From the NCBI GenBank assembly GCA_934573945.1, contig CAKTMQ010000073.1, positions 1-8,166 of the forward strand: a stretch of 8,166 nt of DNA, written 5' to 3'. How positions within the stretch are numbered: the stretch's first letter is position 1; each line of letters opens with the position of its first letter. The position numbers were made by a program, and so were the translations under genes. The notes beneath the pieces are model-generated. The model had not been told where the DNA came from. It saw only the letters and a list, made by a program, of their open reading frames with translations, and did no database searches. Shown piece after piece: positions 5,836 to 8,166 of the stretch. The stretch is from an uncultured Oscillospiraceae bacterium. GTDB taxonomy: Bacteria; Bacillota; Clostridia; Oscillospirales; Oscillospiraceae.

Positions 5836-6212
5836 GAATTTTAGAAAAATATGCTGCTGAGAATCCCATGGGATTCTGTTTCTTTGCCCTGCAAAGAAAC
5901 AAGAAAAAGCTCACGGCGGAAGAAGTCCTCTCTTATGAAGTCCCATAGGGATAGGCGCACACGTCCCTTGCGACGTTCTGTAGGGGCAGAGTCACCTACC
6001 TCTACATAAAGGAAAACGCTATACAATCCCCATGGCATTACGGCGCGGTAAAGACCGCCGCGCCTTGATGCGCCTGACCTCCCCTTAAGGGCAGACAGGT
6101 TTCTGCTTGTCTCCTGTCTGCCCCGTCAGTGCCAAGGTCAGGCGATACATCCGCAGGCGCCGCCGGCTAAGCCGGACGGCGGCGCTTTGACACACCGGCA
6201 AATTTTATGAAC
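5836..6212 (+). promoter_or_regulatory. Long hairpin-rich leader upstream of the surface protein gene
   Basis: This stretch of about 375 bases has no supportable gene but many stems. In order: an 18-base perfect palindrome AGAATCCCATGGGATTCT (5860-5877); GTTTCTTTGC/GCAAAGAAAC (5878-5887/5891-5900); ACGTC/GACGT (5961-5965/5972-5976); TGTAGGGG/CCTCTACA with one G-T pair (5979-5986/5999-6006); GGCGCGG/CCGCGCC (6042-6048/6058-6064). A nested pair follows, CGCCTGACCT/AGGTCAGGCG (6071-6080/6135-6144) enclosing GGGCAGACAGG/CCTGTCTGCCC (6089-6099/6113-6123). The last is GCGCCGCC/GGCGGCGC (6157-6164/6178-6185). It could be a cis-acting RNA, a separate small RNA, or a second dispersed intergenic repeat. 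I do not match it to a known riboswitch class. Confidence 0.6.
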
Positions 6213-6231
6213 GGGGAGGTCATTGAGAGAA

Positions 6232-7899
6232 ATGACAACCAAAAAAGCAACCAGACGCGCACTCTTTACCAGCATCATGGCGCTGGTGATGTGCTTGGTG
6301 ATGCTGGTAGGCACCACCTTCGCGTGGTTCACCGACAGCGTCACCAGCGGCGTCAACACCATCCAGTCCGGCAACCTGGACGTGGAGCTGGAGTACAAGA
6401 ACACCAAGGACGGCAGCTTTGCCAAGGTCACCGAGAGCACCAACGTGTTCGTCAAGGACACGCTGTGGGAGCCGGGTCATGTGGAGTACGCGGTGCTGAA
6501 GGTCAGCAACGAGGGCTCTCTGGCGCTGAAGTATGCGCTGGGCATCAACGTGGCCGGTGAGACCGGCAGCGTCAATGTGGCCGGTGAGAGCTTCAACCTG
6601 TCCGACCATCTGCAGTTTGCGGTGCTGGAGAACGATCAGAGCGGCCTTGGCCGCGATGCCATGGTAACGGCTGCCGAGACGGCGGAGCACACGCTGTCCG
6701 CCGGCTATCAGGCCACCGGCAGGCTGCTGGCCGGCGCTGAAGCCGCTGTTGTGACGCTGGTAGTCTGGATGCCCACCACCGTGGGCAACGAGGCCAACCA
6801 CGCCAAGGATGCGGCACAGCCTACCATCGACCTGGGCATCAGCCTGACGGCCACCCAGGAGCAGCACGAGGAAGACAGCTTCGGCAGCGATTATGATGCC
6901 GGCGCCGCCGCTGCGCTGCCCACCCTGACCGTGAACCGCGAAGGGCTGAACTCCCTGACGCTGGCCGACCTGAAGAAGGACGGCGTGACGAATCCTGTGG
7001 TGGAAGTGACGCTGGGCAACACGGCTGCCGAGCAGATCACCTACAGTGAGCACAGCAGCGGCTACACCGGCCAGGGCGTGCTGCTGGGCAGCACCGAGCT
7101 GAACCACTATGGTACCGCTCCCGCTGCCGCCGGTGAGTATACCTTCATCTTCAAGAACGGCACCATCAACAGCGCGGCCACCGGCTATACCTCCATCGAC
7201 GGCTACAGAGATACCTCTGTCTATATGCTGGTGCCCGGCAACAGCGACGTGGTGTTTGAGAACATGACCTTCAACGGCGTGGTCAGCTTCGATGTGCAGA
7301 AGTATACCAGCCCCTGGAGCAACCTGAATGCCATTACCTTTAAGAACTGCACCTTCAACGGCATTATCATTGGCACCTGCCCCGCTTCCAACGTGACGTT
7401 CGATGGCTGCACCTTTAATGCGTACACCAACACAGACTCCGCCAACAACTCCAACCCCATCTGGTGGCGCGAGGATACGGAGGGTTCCGGTGCGAACGCC
7501 AACCCCATCAAGACCTTTAACTTTGTGAACAACACCGTTATCGGCACCCGCCCTGTGAAGATCGAGCGTATCGGCAAGACCGTAAGCCCGGTATTCACCA
7601 TCAAGAACAACACCTTTGACATCAGTGCTCAGGCTGGTGATACGAACACCAAGAACATGGCCATCAACATCGGTATGGGCGAAAATCCGAACCTGCCGTT
7701 TACGCTGATCGACGAGGGCAACACCATTTCCGCCACCACTGCGGCGCTGTACACCGCGTCCCTGACCGGCGGCTCCAACTGGTACAAAGAGATGCCCGGC
7801 ATGAAGGTAGTGGATGGCAGCGGCAATGACAAGGTCATCACCGCCATGGTGTGGAAGACCACCACCGGCGAGACCTTCGAGCTGAAGTCCGCCAACTGA
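6232..7899 (+). CDS. Secreted protein with SipW/TasA (camelysin)-like N-terminus and beta-helix-like C-terminus
   Basis: The 555-residue product starts with a SipW-type signal peptide: basic KKATRR (4-9), a hydrophobic core (10-28), then GTTFAWFTDS (27-36), with likely cleavage after A31. In Bacillus this class of signal is cut by the SipW signal peptidase and marks TasA/camelysin biofilm fibre proteins. Residues 37 to about 210 (INTIQSGNLDVELEY-like start, then WEPGHVEYAVLKVSNEGSLALKYAL) fit the TasA-like beta-sandwich. From about 300 on, repeated short N/F/T-rich strands (ITFKNCTFNG, VTFDGCTFNA, FNFVNNTV, FTIKNNTF) resemble rungs of a right-handed parallel beta-helix. There is no LPxTG motif or C-terminal anchor, and SipW is not encoded here. 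ATG 6232 is preferred over an in-frame TTG at 6223 because GGGGAGGT (6213-6220) lies 11 bases from the ATG but only 2 from the TTG. A surface or matrix fibre role is inference. Confidence 0.85.
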   Translation: MTTKKATRRALFTSIMALVMCLVMLVGTTFAWFTDSVTSGVNTIQSGNLDVELEYKNTKDGSFAKVTESTNVFVKDTLWEPGHVEYAVLKVSNEGSLALKYALGINVAGETGSVNVAGESFNLSDHLQFAVLENDQSGLGRDAMVTAAETAEHTLSAGYQATGRLLAGAEAAVVTLVVWMPTTVGNEANHAKDAAQPTIDLGISLTATQEQHEEDSFGSDYDAGAAAALPTLTVNREGLNSLTLADLKKDGVTNPVVEVTLGNTAAEQITYSEHSSGYTGQGVLLGSTELNHYGTAPAAAGEYTFIFKNGTINSAATGYTSIDGYRDTSVYMLVPGNSDVVFENMTFNGVVSFDVQKYTSPWSNLNAITFKNCTFNGIIIGTCPASNVTFDGCTFNAYTNTDSANNSNPIWWREDTEGSGANANPIKTFNFVNNTVIGTRPVKIERIGKTVSPVFTIKNNTFDISAQAGDTNTKNMAINIGMGENPNLPFTLIDEGNTISATTAALYTASLTGGSNWYKEMPGMKVVDGSGNDKVITAMVWKTTTGETFELKSAN

Positions 7900-7930
7900 C
7901 ATCTCCGGCCAGCGATCCCTGAACTCCATC

Positions 7931-7964
7931 AAAAAGCCTCCGACCTACGGTCGGAGGCTTTTTT
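7931..7964 (+). terminator. Intrinsic terminator of the surface protein gene
   Basis: AAAAAGCCTCCGACC and GGTCGGAGGCTTTTT form a perfect 15-bp stem around the loop TAC, ending in a T6 run, 31 bases after the stop codon. The A-tract on the proximal side would make it bidirectional. Copy 2 of the dispersed repeat begins on the base directly after the T-run. Confidence 0.93.
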
Positions 7965-8163
7965 AGATTGTCGAAAAACCCTGCGGGTTTTTCCGACAAA
8001 AGGTTTGCAGTCTGCTGCGCGCATAATTTGTTCGTCTACAGCGAACAAATTCCACACTTGCAGCCTGAGAAGTATTTTCTCTCACGCACATGTCGCGAGA
8101 GAAAATGATTTGAATTTTTTGCCGCCTGCGGGCGGCAAACTCTGCGAGGCTTTTTTGACACGC
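7965..8163 (+). repeat. Dispersed structured intergenic repeat, copy 2
   Basis: This 199-base block is about 96% identical to 4550-4746, in the same orientation, and again begins directly after a terminator T-run. All four hairpins are kept. The first stem gains one C-G pair through a matched C and G insertion (7968-7981/7985-7999), and the third gains a pair next to its loop. The second has two changes at its tip that shorten it to about 10 bp plus a wobble pair. Similarity ends at GACACGC, 3 bases before the window edge, so the true 3' border cannot be judged here. Confidence 0.9.
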
Positions 8164-8166
8164 TGA

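Noticed and set aside
5841..6038. A 65-codon open frame on the minus strand inside the structured leader
   Set aside because: There is no ribosome binding site before its ATG, and it spans several palindromes, so it is probably a by-product of the repeat-like sequence.
6051..6200. T-box or cyclic-di-GMP riboswitch in the surface protein leader
   Set aside because: I could not find the conserved core sequences of these classes by eye, and no terminator/antiterminator pair with a T-run is present.
6223..6231. TTG start for the surface protein
   Set aside because: It is only 2 bases from the ribosome binding site; the ATG 9 bases later has workable spacing and gives a normal signal peptide.
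6220..7932. A 570-codon open frame on the minus strand opposite the surface protein gene
   Set aside because: It even covers the terminator hairpin, has glycine/histidine/valine-rich antisense composition, and competes with a gene having a clear signal peptide and ribosome binding site.

Overview
The window looks like chromosomal DNA from a GC-rich Firmicute of the Clostridia, most likely an Oscillospiraceae-type gut anaerobe. This is inferred from strong AGGAGG-type ribosome binding sites, sigma-A-like promoters with 17-18 base spacers, GC-rich codon use, and the gene families present: a CmpB-type membrane protein, an XRE regulator with a C-terminal zinc ribbon, and a SipW-type signal peptide. 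No taxonomic marker gene is present, so the assignment is tentative. No tRNA, rRNA, CRISPR array, transposase or integrase was seen.

Positions 1-1200: on the minus strand, smpB (trans-translation factor) is followed by a cytoplasmic cyclophilin-type prolyl isomerase, probably as one two-gene transcript from a promoter at 1191-1219. Back to back with it, a plus-strand promoter (1250-1278) drives a MalY/PatB-type C-S lyase and a Nudix ADP-ribose pyrophosphatase-like hydrolase. A small three-segment membrane protein with its own promoter follows. The set ends at a strong intrinsic terminator (3408-3446).

Positions 3447-4549: two very small genes, a 54-residue double-CxxC protein and an 81-residue helical protein of unknown function, nearly overlap. 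They are followed by a separately promoted XRE-family regulator carrying a zinc ribbon, which ends in a textbook terminator hairpin.

Positions 4550-5730: a dispersed, hairpin-rich intergenic repeat (copy 1), then a minus-strand CmpB-family multi-pass membrane protein with a charged C-terminal helical tail. Its promoter has perfect consensus -35 and -10 hexamers.

Positions 5730-8166: a divergent promoter (5801-5829), preceded by two direct repeats spaced two helical turns apart, opens a leader of about 400 bases packed with hairpins. The leader precedes a secreted protein of about 555 residues with a SipW/TasA (camelysin)-like N-terminus and a C-terminal region resembling a right-handed beta-helix. 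After its terminator comes copy 2 of the intergenic repeat (7965-8163), about 96% identical to copy 1. The two copies differ by paired changes that keep the predicted stems.

The most unusual content is non-coding: the structured repeat that abuts two unrelated terminators, and the long structured leader in front of the putative surface protein.
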